Assembly: GCA_964652025.1 (NCBI GenBank)
Contig: CAZYZX010000009.1
Location: 62,001 to 126,000 of the forward strand
DNA length: 64,000 nt
Source of the DNA: JAEXOD01 sp964652025
GTDB taxonomy: Bacteria > Bacteroidota > Ignavibacteria > Ignavibacteriales > Melioribacteraceae
Reading direction: 5' to 3'
The notes beneath the pieces were generated by a model. The model saw nothing but the letters and a program-made list of their open reading frames with translations. It ran no database searches and was not told where the DNA came from. This document shows positions 27,901 to 34,617 of this stretch, piece by piece. A program made the position numbers and the translations under genes. Within the stretch, counting starts at the first letter, position 1. Every line of letters starts with the position of its first letter.

Positions 27901-28587
27901 AACTGTTTCTATTCTATTTATTTTATTTAATTTTTCTGTATTTATAACTATTGTTCGTTTATTAACTGGAACCGCACCACCTGTTAAACCTGTTCCACCG
28001 CCGCGAGGAATAATATTTAACCCTAATTTTTTAGCTACTTTTATTACCTTTATTATTTCTTCTATGTTATCAGGATAAACCACAGCAAAAGGATACTCAA
28101 CTCGCCAATCTGTTGCATCTGTGGAGTGACTTACTAAATGAAATGGAGAAAATTTTATATTTTTTTTGGATATTATACCCGTAGTCATCAATAAAAGCTT
28201 TTGTCTTAAGGCTTTTACTGCGCCAAATTCTTTAAAAAATTTATTGTTTAATTTTTCTACTTTTTCTATTAATTGTAAAGCTTGTTTATTATCTTTACCA
28301 TTTATTTTTACTGTCTCAATTCTTCTATCATGTATTTTTTTTAATTCTTTTCTTTTCCTTTTATTTTGTATAAATTCCTCAAAAAGATATGGATTTCGTT
28401 CAATTATAAAAATATCCCCCACATTTTCGTATAATAGTTTTGCGCTTCGTCCTGTAATTCTTTTATCGCGTAAACTTTCTACCTGCTGCCAAGTTTCTTC
28501 ATCAAAATACTTTAAAATTATTTCTTTATCAGAAAACGATGTATAATTATAAGTTATCTCTCTAAACCTATTACCATTCCTTTCCAT
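24916..28587 (-). CDS. DUF3683-type FAD/Fe-S oxidoreductase (GlcD-GlcF-like fusion)
   Basis: One 1223-residue polypeptide joins several domains. An N-terminal DUF3683-like region (1-130) contains REITYNYTSFSDKEI and RITGRSAKLLYE. A PCMH FAD-binding domain (about 160-390) has PRGGGTGLTGGAVP. An FAD-oxidase C-terminal domain follows (about 410-760, with HMHAGDGNVHVNIP and GEHGIGL). A 2x[4Fe-4S] module (about 780-880) has CVRCGKCKGVC and CTVCHKCQVPCP. Two cysteine-rich CCG repeats (about 990-1180) have FPGCGSER, CCGYPFA, SCGTCYE and NCCGEAG. The family oxidises 2-hydroxy acids such as D-lactate or glycolate and passes electrons to the membrane pool. It follows asd by 17 bases and may be in the thr transcript. 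The substrate is unknown. Confidence 0.87.
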   Translation of the reverse strand: MERNGNRFREITYNYTSFSDKEIILKYFDEETWQQVESLRDKRITGRSAKLLYENVGDIFIIERNPYLFEEFIQNKRKRKELKKIHDRRIETVKINGKDNKQALQLIEKVEKLNNKFFKEFGAVKALRQKLLLMTTGIISKKNIKFSPFHLVSHSTDATDWRVEYPFAVVYPDNIEEIIKVIKVAKKLGLNIIPRGGGTGLTGGAVPVNKRTIVINTEKLNKINRIETVNTNGKEIPIIEVESGAVTDDVIEYCEKNGYIFATDPTSSWASTIGGNIAENAGGKKCVMWGTAIDNIYSFLLIDHNGELLKIERKNHEYRKIYPSDEVIFEVYKVNSKEEVLLKKIKLNGEDIRKRGLGKDITNKALNGLPGLQKEGGDGIIISAKFVLYKPFNFVKTICLEFFGYNMVAASKAILKINETFKEDNKVFLTALEHFDDKYVKAINYRNKSTRNEIPKAVCLIDLESNDEELLNIGCEKIINIAQEFNAEALLAKSGTERKNFWNDRKHLGAIAKHTNAFKLNEDIVIPLNKLPDFADYIEELNYQKDFENIIKTIEDINEYLEKLLNNENEEIPTIRVKKLLNDNKNIKLRYTELQEKLKNYKETLQNLQSGIIKYDFNEEITDNYYSTLNGYDKIINQIKELEIHQRKRKIIIATHMHAGDGNVHVNIPVHSNDYLMMIEANNAAEDAMRKAVELGGVVSGEHGIGLTKLKFLEKEIADYYAAYKKEADPDNLFNPNKLSKTFPLNLIYTPSFNLLEREAIILEYTDLENLSSKISQCVRCGKCKGVCNTHYTNGNMFYNPRNKILAVSSITEAVLFAAQTMDRKSFEKFKELREISDNCTVCHKCQVPCPVKIDFGEVSLNIRKMLETRKKSKPKVFTELALLYLRRKKYYINKMFRLGVLKIGFGLQRIAAYINKPISYYTDIIFPKLNQMLKAPFPQSGNKTLREVFGLKNTEMFYCFENPNKKTGKSVVYFPGCGSERMLPDISFAVIALLYNAGVKVVIPPEYLCCGYPFAANGKIEKAELISYENRVIFHKMAYTGGYLNIEAVVISCGTCYEMLEKYELENIFYGAKLIDINEYIAIENLYEKKLEVEELLYHEPCHTPLKHKGCEKTFTKLYNQQPVLIPNCCGEAGTLSLSRPDIAGTLRDRKVANIEAQNFNKEIEILTTCPSCVTGLSKLNGSVKTKGKSLAVYNAEKFLGKNWKKDFIKSVKKHGIEKILF

Positions 28588-28604
28588 ACTTTCCTCATTT
28601 TAAT

Positions 28605-29645
28605 TTAAATCTTTCCCATTTTATACATTAGCTCTGCTATTAAAATTGTGCCGCCAGCAGCACCTCTAATTGTATTATGGGAAAGCACAACAAATTTATA
28701 ATCAAACAAACTGCATTCTCTTAATCTGCCAACAGTTGCCGCCATCCCTTTATCTAAATTTCTGTGTAATCTTGGCTGGGGATATTTTTCATTATCTAAA
28801 TAGTGCACAGGCTTACTAGGCGCAAATGGTAAATTAAGCTCTTGTGGTAGTGATTTATATTCGTCCCAAGCGGTTATTATTTCTTGTTTTGTAGGTTTAT
28901 GTATAAATTTCACCTGTACTATTTCTGTATGACCATCTTTTACAAAAACCCTATTTGTAGACGCACTAATTTTTATTTTCGCATTTTCTATTTTATCATT
29001 TTCTATAATGCCCAATATTTTTAATGGCTCTGTTTCTAATTTTTCCTCTTCACCACTTATAAATGGAATTAAATTATCTATAACATCCATGCTGGATACT
29101 CCTGGATATCCTGCCCCACTTATAGCTTGCATGGTAACAACATTTATAGCTTCTATACCAAATTTTTTATGCAAAGGAGATAGTGCAAGCACCATTCCTA
29201 TGGTGCTACAATTTGGATTTGTAACAATCATTCCCCCCTTATATTTTTGATATTTAATTAATTCTAAATGCTCATAATTAACTTCTGGAATAACTAATGG
29301 AACTGCATAACTCCATCTATTATTTTTAGCATTGGAAATAACAACGTGCCCCTTGTTTGCTAAATTTACTTCTATTTCTCCCGCAACGCTGCTATCTAGT
29401 GCAGAAAATAATATCTTACTATTAAACTTTTCATTTGTACCTTTTATTATTAAATCTTTCACCTGCTTTGGTATTTCTACATCTTCTATCCAATTAGCAG
29501 CTTCGCAATATCTTTTCCCCGCACTTCTATCCGATGCTGCAACTTCTGTTATTTCAAAATAGGGATGATTATTTAACAATGTTATAAATTTTTGTCCAAC
29601 ACTTCCTGTTGCGCCTAATATACCAACGCTAATTTTCTTTTCCAT
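28605..29645 (-). CDS. asd: Aspartate-semialdehyde dehydrogenase
   Basis: Asd reduces aspartyl phosphate to aspartate semialdehyde, the branch point to lysine, threonine and methionine. The NADP Rossmann start is VGILGATGSVGQKF. The catalytic Cys is in VTNPNCSTIGMVLAL, followed by MQAISGAGYPG, with the active-site His in RVFVKDGHTE. This is the archaeal/fungal-like subgroup (346 residues), judging by the Gly-Ala-Gly-Tyr-Pro-Gly segment. It starts 1 base after the thrC stop, so it is part of the thr operon. Confidence 0.95.
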   Translation of the reverse strand: MEKKISVGILGATGSVGQKFITLLNNHPYFEITEVAASDRSAGKRYCEAANWIEDVEIPKQVKDLIIKGTNEKFNSKILFSALDSSVAGEIEVNLANKGHVVISNAKNNRWSYAVPLVIPEVNYEHLELIKYQKYKGGMIVTNPNCSTIGMVLALSPLHKKFGIEAINVVTMQAISGAGYPGVSSMDVIDNLIPFISGEEEKLETEPLKILGIIENDKIENAKIKISASTNRVFVKDGHTEIVQVKFIHKPTKQEIITAWDEYKSLPQELNLPFAPSKPVHYLDNEKYPQPRLHRNLDKGMAATVGRLRECSLFDYKFVVLSHNTIRGAAGGTILIAELMYKMGKI

Positions 29646-29646
29646 T

Positions 29647-30948
29647 TTAGTTCCCTTCTACCAAACTTAATAAATATTCCTTAAAGGTATTGTAATTATT
29701 ATCAATTGTAGTTGTGTTCTTTTCTTTATTTAAACTTTCTTTTAGTCTTTCTGGTACTATTATTTTTTTATTTATAACGCTTTCTACTGTATCATAAAAT
29801 TTTATAGGATGTGCTGTTTCTAATAAAATGTAATTATTTTTTTCAATTAGCCCAAGCTTTTCAACTGCTTTATATCCTACTGCACCATGTGGGTCTAATA
29901 TATAATTATAATTTTCATACACAAATTTAATTGCACTTAATATTTCATTATCACTAACGCTTGCACTATTTATTTTTTCTTTAACTGTATTGTAATTATT
30001 GTTATACATTTCCATTATTCTTGCAAAATTGCTTGGATTTCCCACATCCATCGCATTTGCTAATGTTTGTATAGATTTTTGTGGTTCATATATGCCAGTT
30101 TTCATGTAAGCTTCTATAACTTTATTTTCGTTAACTGCGGCAATAAATTTGTTTACAGGTATCCCCATTTTATTAGCAATTAATCCAGCTGTTAAATTTC
30201 CTAAATTGCCACTTGGTACAACAAATACTAAATCACTTACATTCAAACTAAAATAAGAGTAAAAATAATAGATGGTTTGGGGTAGCAACCGTGCAATGTT
30301 AATTGAATTAGCTGAGGATAATTTTATGTAATTGGTTATAGTTTTATCGTTAAAAGCTTTTTTAACTAAACTTTGGCAATCATCAAACGTACCTTCAACT
30401 TCTAAAGCTTTAATGTTTCCACCTAATGTTGTAATTTGTTTTTCTTGTAATTCACTAATTTTACCTTTCGGATAAAGCACAACAACATCTACACCTTGTT
30501 TATTGTAAAATGCTTGCGCAACTGCACTCCCTGTATCACCCGATGTTGCAACCAAAATAAATATTTTTTTATTCTCCAATAAATTAAAATACTCAGTTAC
30601 AGCAGCAGTAAATCTTGCCCCATAGTCCTTAAATGCTAAAGTAGGTCCATTAAATAGTTCAGTTACAAAAATATTATTTGCTATTTTTACTACAGTTGTA
30701 TTAAAATTAAATACATTGTCTATTATTCCCCACAAATCATTTTCATTTATTTCATCTTCTATAAATTTACTTAAAATTGTAAAAGCCATTTCTTTATAAT
30801 TAGGCAATTTGGCAGTATGAAAAAATTCTTTAGGCATAGTAGGGATAGTTTCCGGTACAAAAAGACCACCTTTAATGCCAATTCCCTGTAATACGGCTTG
30901 TTTAAAACTAACTCTGTAATCTTTGTTGTTTATTTCATAGTAATTCAT
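29647..30948 (-). CDS. thrC: Threonine synthase
   Basis: ThrC converts O-phosphohomoserine to threonine with PLP. The 433-residue protein has the PLP-lysine segment NGPTLAFKDYGARF, LVATSGDTGSAVAQAF, VVLYPKGKISELQEKQI, SANSINIARLLPQ and VPSGNLGNLTAG for the cofactor phosphate, and the C-terminal LDPHGAVGY. It is 12 bases after thrB and 1 base before asd. It belongs to the longer, E. coli-like ThrC class. Confidence 0.96.
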   Translation of the reverse strand: MNYYEINNKDYRVSFKQAVLQGIGIKGGLFVPETIPTMPKEFFHTAKLPNYKEMAFTILSKFIEDEINENDLWGIIDNVFNFNTTVVKIANNIFVTELFNGPTLAFKDYGARFTAAVTEYFNLLENKKIFILVATSGDTGSAVAQAFYNKQGVDVVVLYPKGKISELQEKQITTLGGNIKALEVEGTFDDCQSLVKKAFNDKTITNYIKLSSANSINIARLLPQTIYYFYSYFSLNVSDLVFVVPSGNLGNLTAGLIANKMGIPVNKFIAAVNENKVIEAYMKTGIYEPQKSIQTLANAMDVGNPSNFARIMEMYNNNYNTVKEKINSASVSDNEILSAIKFVYENYNYILDPHGAVGYKAVEKLGLIEKNNYILLETAHPIKFYDTVESVINKKIIVPERLKESLNKEKNTTTIDNNYNTFKEYLLSLVEGN

Positions 30949-30960
30949 ATTGCTATAAAC

Positions 30961-31890
30961 TTATTTAATCACTGCACCCTGTTTATTAATTTTGGTAGTA
31001 TAAATATTGTAATCTATTTGCTTACCACTTAAATAATTTTCTAACTTATCTTTAATCTGGTTGGCTTTATCTGTGGAGTTAGCAAGCGCAAAAATCGATG
31101 GTCCACTTCCGGAAATATTACAAGCTAAAGCCCCATTATTTAATGCAATCTCTTTAATTTGGTAATAATTTGGAATTAATTCCGCACGTATTGGTTCAAT
31201 TATAAAATCCTCAATCGTTCTGCCTAATAGTTCTAAATCATTATTATATAAACTTGCCACAAGTGCAGCAGTGTTTCCCCAGTGCTTAACTGCGCTATTA
31301 AGTGGAATTGTTTCCGGCAGAATTCTCCTAGCAGCCTTTGTATTTATTTCTACATCTAAATAAATTATTATACAGTAAAGGTTATCGGGCACAGGTAGCT
31401 TTATAATTTCAAGTGGGTTATAACTTCTTATTAAAGTAAATCCACCATAAAAAGCAGGTGCAACATTATCTGCATGTAACGAGCCACTTGCAATTTTTTC
31501 TCCAAGTAAAGCATATTCTAAAATTTTTTCATCTGTTAAATTTAAATCAAATAAATAATTCCCCGCAACAGCAGCTGCAACTGCACATGCTGCGCTGCTA
31601 CCAAGCCCGCTACTTATTGGCATTTTTTTGTTAATCTCAATTTCTACACCAACATTTATATTATATTCTAACATCATTGTTAATAATGGTGCCCCAACTG
31701 TATTTAGTTTTATGTCTTTTGGTAACTTTCCTCTATCACCAGTTATGGACTTTATTATTAAATCATTCCCCTTAGTTTTACGCAAAATTAATTCATCACC
31801 TAATGTATCAATTGCAAATCCAAAAGTGTCAAATCCACATCCAACATTGCTAACAGAAGCAGGAACAAATACTTTTACTTCATTTTTCAT
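30961..31890 (-). CDS. thrB: Homoserine kinase (GHMP family)
   Basis: ThrB phosphorylates homoserine with ATP. The GHMP fold is seen in VFVPASVSNVGCGFDTFGFA at the start, PISSGLGSSAACAVAA (the phosphate loop), and CNISGSGPSIFAL near the C-terminus. At 309 residues it has normal length. It begins 3 bases after thrA and precedes thrC by 12 bases, giving the canonical thrABC order. Confidence 0.96.
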   Translation of the reverse strand: MKNEVKVFVPASVSNVGCGFDTFGFAIDTLGDELILRKTKGNDLIIKSITGDRGKLPKDIKLNTVGAPLLTMMLEYNINVGVEIEINKKMPISSGLGSSAACAVAAAVAGNYLFDLNLTDEKILEYALLGEKIASGSLHADNVAPAFYGGFTLIRSYNPLEIIKLPVPDNLYCIIIYLDVEINTKAARRILPETIPLNSAVKHWGNTAALVASLYNNDLELLGRTIEDFIIEPIRAELIPNYYQIKEIALNNGALACNISGSGPSIFALANSTDKANQIKDKLENYLSGKQIDYNIYTTKINKQGAVIK

Positions 31891-31893
31891 ATA

Positions 31894-34341
31894 TTACCGA
31901 ATTTCGTTTATTATTTTTAGTAAATCTGCAAAAACCGCAGCTGCTGTAACTTCTCCTCCAGCCCCTGCTCCACTAATAATTAATGGATTTTTGTAATATT
32001 TGCTTTTTATCACTATCATATTATCTGTGTGTTTAAGATTAAAAAATGGGCTTTCGCTTTTAACTTTAACTAATCCAATCTTAGGCTTACCATCCTTAAA
32101 ACTAAATAAATATTTTAGTTTACAGTAATCTTTTTCTGCATCTAGTCTTTTTTCTTCAAATGCGTTATCATTTTTTTTTAATATTTCAAAAAACTTTTTA
32201 ACGTCTTTTGCTTCTATCATCTCTTGGCTTAGCAATTCCTCTTTTTCAATCTCTTCTAATTCTATAACTTTACCCATAGTGCGTAAAATTATTACCGCTT
32301 TTCTTAAAATATCAAATCCTGTTAAATCATCTCTTGGATCGGGCTCGGTATAGCCAAGCTCTTTTGCAATTTTTACCGCTTTGGAAAATGTTACTTGCTT
32401 ACTAACTGTATTAAATAAAAATCCTATTGTGCCCGATAGTTGCGCTTCAATTTCCTCTATTTCATCACCCATTTCAATCAACTTTTCTATTGTGCTTAAG
32501 ATTGGTAACCCAGCACCAACTGTTGCAGAATACTTATAAGTTTTTCCATTATTGCTTGCAATTTTTAGCTTTTCATAGTAACTGTAATTTGATGAATTTG
32601 CAGTTTTATTTGCAGTTACTATTGATACACCATTTTGTAATAATCGCAAATATTCATCTGTTGTTTGTTTGCCACTTGTGCAATCTATAAAAATTTTGTT
32701 TTCTAAATGTAAATTTATCAACATGTTTATAAACTGATTACCACTATATTTTTTAGACCTAAAATTAAAATTATTTTTTAAATCTTCTTCACTTATCCCA
32801 TCTGTACAAAGTAACATTTTATTACTATTTGCAGCACCAATTAAGTTTATTTTTATGTTTTTATCAAGTAAAAGATTTTTTTGTTGATTAAATAATAGTT
32901 CAATAAATTTATTACCCACATTGCCAATACCCGCAATAAATAAATTAACAACTTTAATTATATTAAAAAAGAATTTAGAATGAATTAAATTTAATGCTTT
33001 AACTAAATCACTTTTATTAATAACTATAGATATATTTAGCTCGCTGCTACCTTGTGCAATTGCAATTATATTAATTTTGGCATCACCTAAAGAGGAAAAT
33101 AAATTTCCCGCAATACCAGCAGTTTTACGCATATTTTCCCCAACAACTGCTACAATAGATAAATCATTTTCTATTATTACATCGTTAACTAATCCATCTT
33201 TAATTTCATAATAAAATTCTTTTTCTATTAAACTTTTTGCATCATTGGCATACTTAGGTAAAACTGCAAAACAAATAGAGTGCTCTGACGAAGCTTGTGT
33301 TATTAATATTATATTAATTCCTTCTTTAGCAAGCACACCAAATAGCCTTTTTGCAATACCAGCAACACCAACCATACCAGGTCCTTCTACCCTTATTAAT
33401 GCAACTTCATCTATAGATGATATTCCCGTTATTTTATTATTCCCTTTTGCAGAAGATGTTTGTATTAATGTGCCTTTAAATGTTGGATTAAAAGTGTTTT
33501 TAATCCTAATTGGAATATTTTTAGCTGTGGCAGGCTGCATAGTTGGTGGATATATTACTTTAGCACCAAAGTGAGAAAGCTCCATAGCTTCTTCATACGA
33601 TAAATAATCAATCGAAAAAGCTTCTTTAACCTTTCTTGGGTCTGCAGTTAAAACCCCATCAACATCAGTCCATATCTCAATTTCTTCTGCATTAATTGCC
33701 GCACCAATTATAGCAGCTGTGTAGTCACTTCCACCACGTCCTAAAGTTGTAGTTTCTCCATTATCATTAGAGCCAATAAAACCAGTTATAACCTTAACCG
33801 TTCCTTTATCTTTAAATAAATCGTTTATTAATTTGTTTGTTTTAGCAAAATCTACTTTTGCATTACTAAAGTTACTATCTGTTTTAATTATATTAGTTGC
33901 GTTAATATATTCCGCATCTATTTCAAAATTTTTTAAATATTCTGCTATAACAAAGTTCGATATTCGTTCACCATAGCTAAGTAAATTATCACTTGTTTTT
34001 GCAGATAGCTCTTTTATTAAATAAATACCGTGTAAAAGTTCTTTAATTTCATCTAATTTTTTATTTACACTTTTAAGTAAATTTTTACTTTGCTTATTAA
34101 ACAGACCAGAAATAATTAAATTACATTTTTTAACTAAATTATCATAATGTAGCTTATACGTTATATCTCCTTTGGCAGCACTATTCCCCATTAATAGTAA
34201 TAAATCTGTTACCCCCTGAAAGGCTGATAATACAACCGCAATCTCTTCTTTTTTATTAATCTTATCCTTTATTATCGTGCCAACCGCTTTAATACTTTCC
34301 GCGCTTCCAACAGATGAACCTCCAAACTTTAATACCTTCAT
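31894..34341 (-). CDS. thrA: Bifunctional aspartokinase/homoserine dehydrogenase (threonine branch)
   Basis: The aspartokinase domain (about 1-290) has VLKFGGSSVGS, TTLGRGGSDYTA and EIWTDVDGVLTADPR. Two ACT domains follow (about 310-460: VEGPGMVGVAGIAKRLF and VVGENMRKTAGIAGNLF). The homoserine dehydrogenase (about 465-815) has the dinucleotide loop AGIGNVGNKF, VTANKTANS, SATVGAGLP and GYTEPDPRDDLTGFD with its catalytic Asp and Lys. It performs the first and third steps to threonine. It is the first gene of thrABC-asd, directly behind an attenuator, with AAAGAGG before the ATG. About half the residues are shared with the paralogue at 34602-37055, judged by eye. Confidence 0.95.
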   Translation of the reverse strand: MKVLKFGGSSVGSAESIKAVGTIIKDKINKKEEIAVVLSAFQGVTDLLLLMGNSAAKGDITYKLHYDNLVKKCNLIISGLFNKQSKNLLKSVNKKLDEIKELLHGIYLIKELSAKTSDNLLSYGERISNFVIAEYLKNFEIDAEYINATNIIKTDSNFSNAKVDFAKTNKLINDLFKDKGTVKVITGFIGSNDNGETTTLGRGGSDYTAAIIGAAINAEEIEIWTDVDGVLTADPRKVKEAFSIDYLSYEEAMELSHFGAKVIYPPTMQPATAKNIPIRIKNTFNPTFKGTLIQTSSAKGNNKITGISSIDEVALIRVEGPGMVGVAGIAKRLFGVLAKEGINIILITQASSEHSICFAVLPKYANDAKSLIEKEFYYEIKDGLVNDVIIENDLSIVAVVGENMRKTAGIAGNLFSSLGDAKINIIAIAQGSSELNISIVINKSDLVKALNLIHSKFFFNIIKVVNLFIAGIGNVGNKFIELLFNQQKNLLLDKNIKINLIGAANSNKMLLCTDGISEEDLKNNFNFRSKKYSGNQFINMLINLHLENKIFIDCTSGKQTTDEYLRLLQNGVSIVTANKTANSSNYSYYEKLKIASNNGKTYKYSATVGAGLPILSTIEKLIEMGDEIEEIEAQLSGTIGFLFNTVSKQVTFSKAVKIAKELGYTEPDPRDDLTGFDILRKAVIILRTMGKVIELEEIEKEELLSQEMIEAKDVKKFFEILKKNDNAFEEKRLDAEKDYCKLKYLFSFKDGKPKIGLVKVKSESPFFNLKHTDNMIVIKSKYYKNPLIISGAGAGGEVTAAAVFADLLKIINEIR

Positions 34342-34366
34342 ACTACCTCTTTAATCTGTTTAAAAT

Positions 34367-34400
34367 AAAAAAACCGACTTAGATAGACTAAAGTCGGTTT
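34367..34400 (-). terminator. thr leader terminator
   Basis: On the minus strand AAACCGACTT (34391-34400), a 10-base loop and AAGTCGGTTT (34371-34380) run into a T-tract. This perfect intrinsic terminator lies between the leader ORF and thrA. Its 5' arm can alternatively pair with AAGTTGGT (34416-34423), with one G-U wobble over 8 bases. Confidence 0.9.
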
Positions 34401-34410
34401 AAAAGAATAG

Positions 34411-34467
34411 TATTCACCAACTTCAGTCCGTTGGACTGCCGGATGTTGATACGGATGTTAGTGAATA
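34411..34467 (-). promoter_or_regulatory. thr attenuator control stem
   Basis: TATTCACTAAC (34457-34467) pairs with GTTGGTGAATA (34411-34421) over 11 bases with one wobble. It encloses a strong CAGTCC-AAC-GGACTG hairpin. The 3' arm includes most of the AAGTTGGT segment that could disrupt the downstream terminator. The leader therefore has mutually exclusive control (1:2), antiterminator (2:3) and terminator (3:4) pairings. Whether ribosome stalling or another factor is the switch cannot be decided here. Confidence 0.7.
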
Positions 34468-34482
34468 ACACGAGGATAACAT
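34423..34482 (-). CDS. thrL: Candidate thr leader peptide
   Basis: This is a 19-codon ORF, ATG to TGA: MLSSCYSLTSVSTSGSPTD. It has three Thr codons (ACA, ACA, ACG) and six Ser codons. Its middle codons overlap the 5' arm of the control stem and its stop lies at the antiterminator, which is the geometry of a leader peptide. It lacks the dense Thr/Ile run of the enteric thr leader and has no clear ribosome binding site. Another frame of the same region carries four Ile codons but no good start. Confidence 0.45.
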   Translation of the reverse strand: MLSSCYSLTSVSTSGSPTD

Positions 34483-34576
34483 ATGGACAAACCTTAAAAT
34501 TTATATTTATGCAATTTATTAAATAACTTTTCAAATTTACACCTTATATATAAAACATATTTTTGTATAAATCAAG

Positions 34577-34617
34577 TAAAAAATGCAAAAATTTAAATTT
34601 TTTAGAAAAAATTTGCA
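34577..34617 (-). terminator. Possible AT-rich terminator after the metL-like gene
   Basis: On the minus strand TGCAAA...TTTGCA (34612-34617 and 34584-34589) encloses a further A/T stem and is followed by seven T. It overlaps the stop codon of the upstream gene and would separate the met operon from the thr leader. Stability is uncertain because the stem is nearly all A/T. Confidence 0.4.

Noticed and set aside
34442..34482. Alternative reading of the thr leader in a frame with four ATC (Ile) codons
   Set aside because: That frame has no plausible start codon at the right place and runs through the terminator arm, so the Ser/Thr frame is preferred, with modest confidence.
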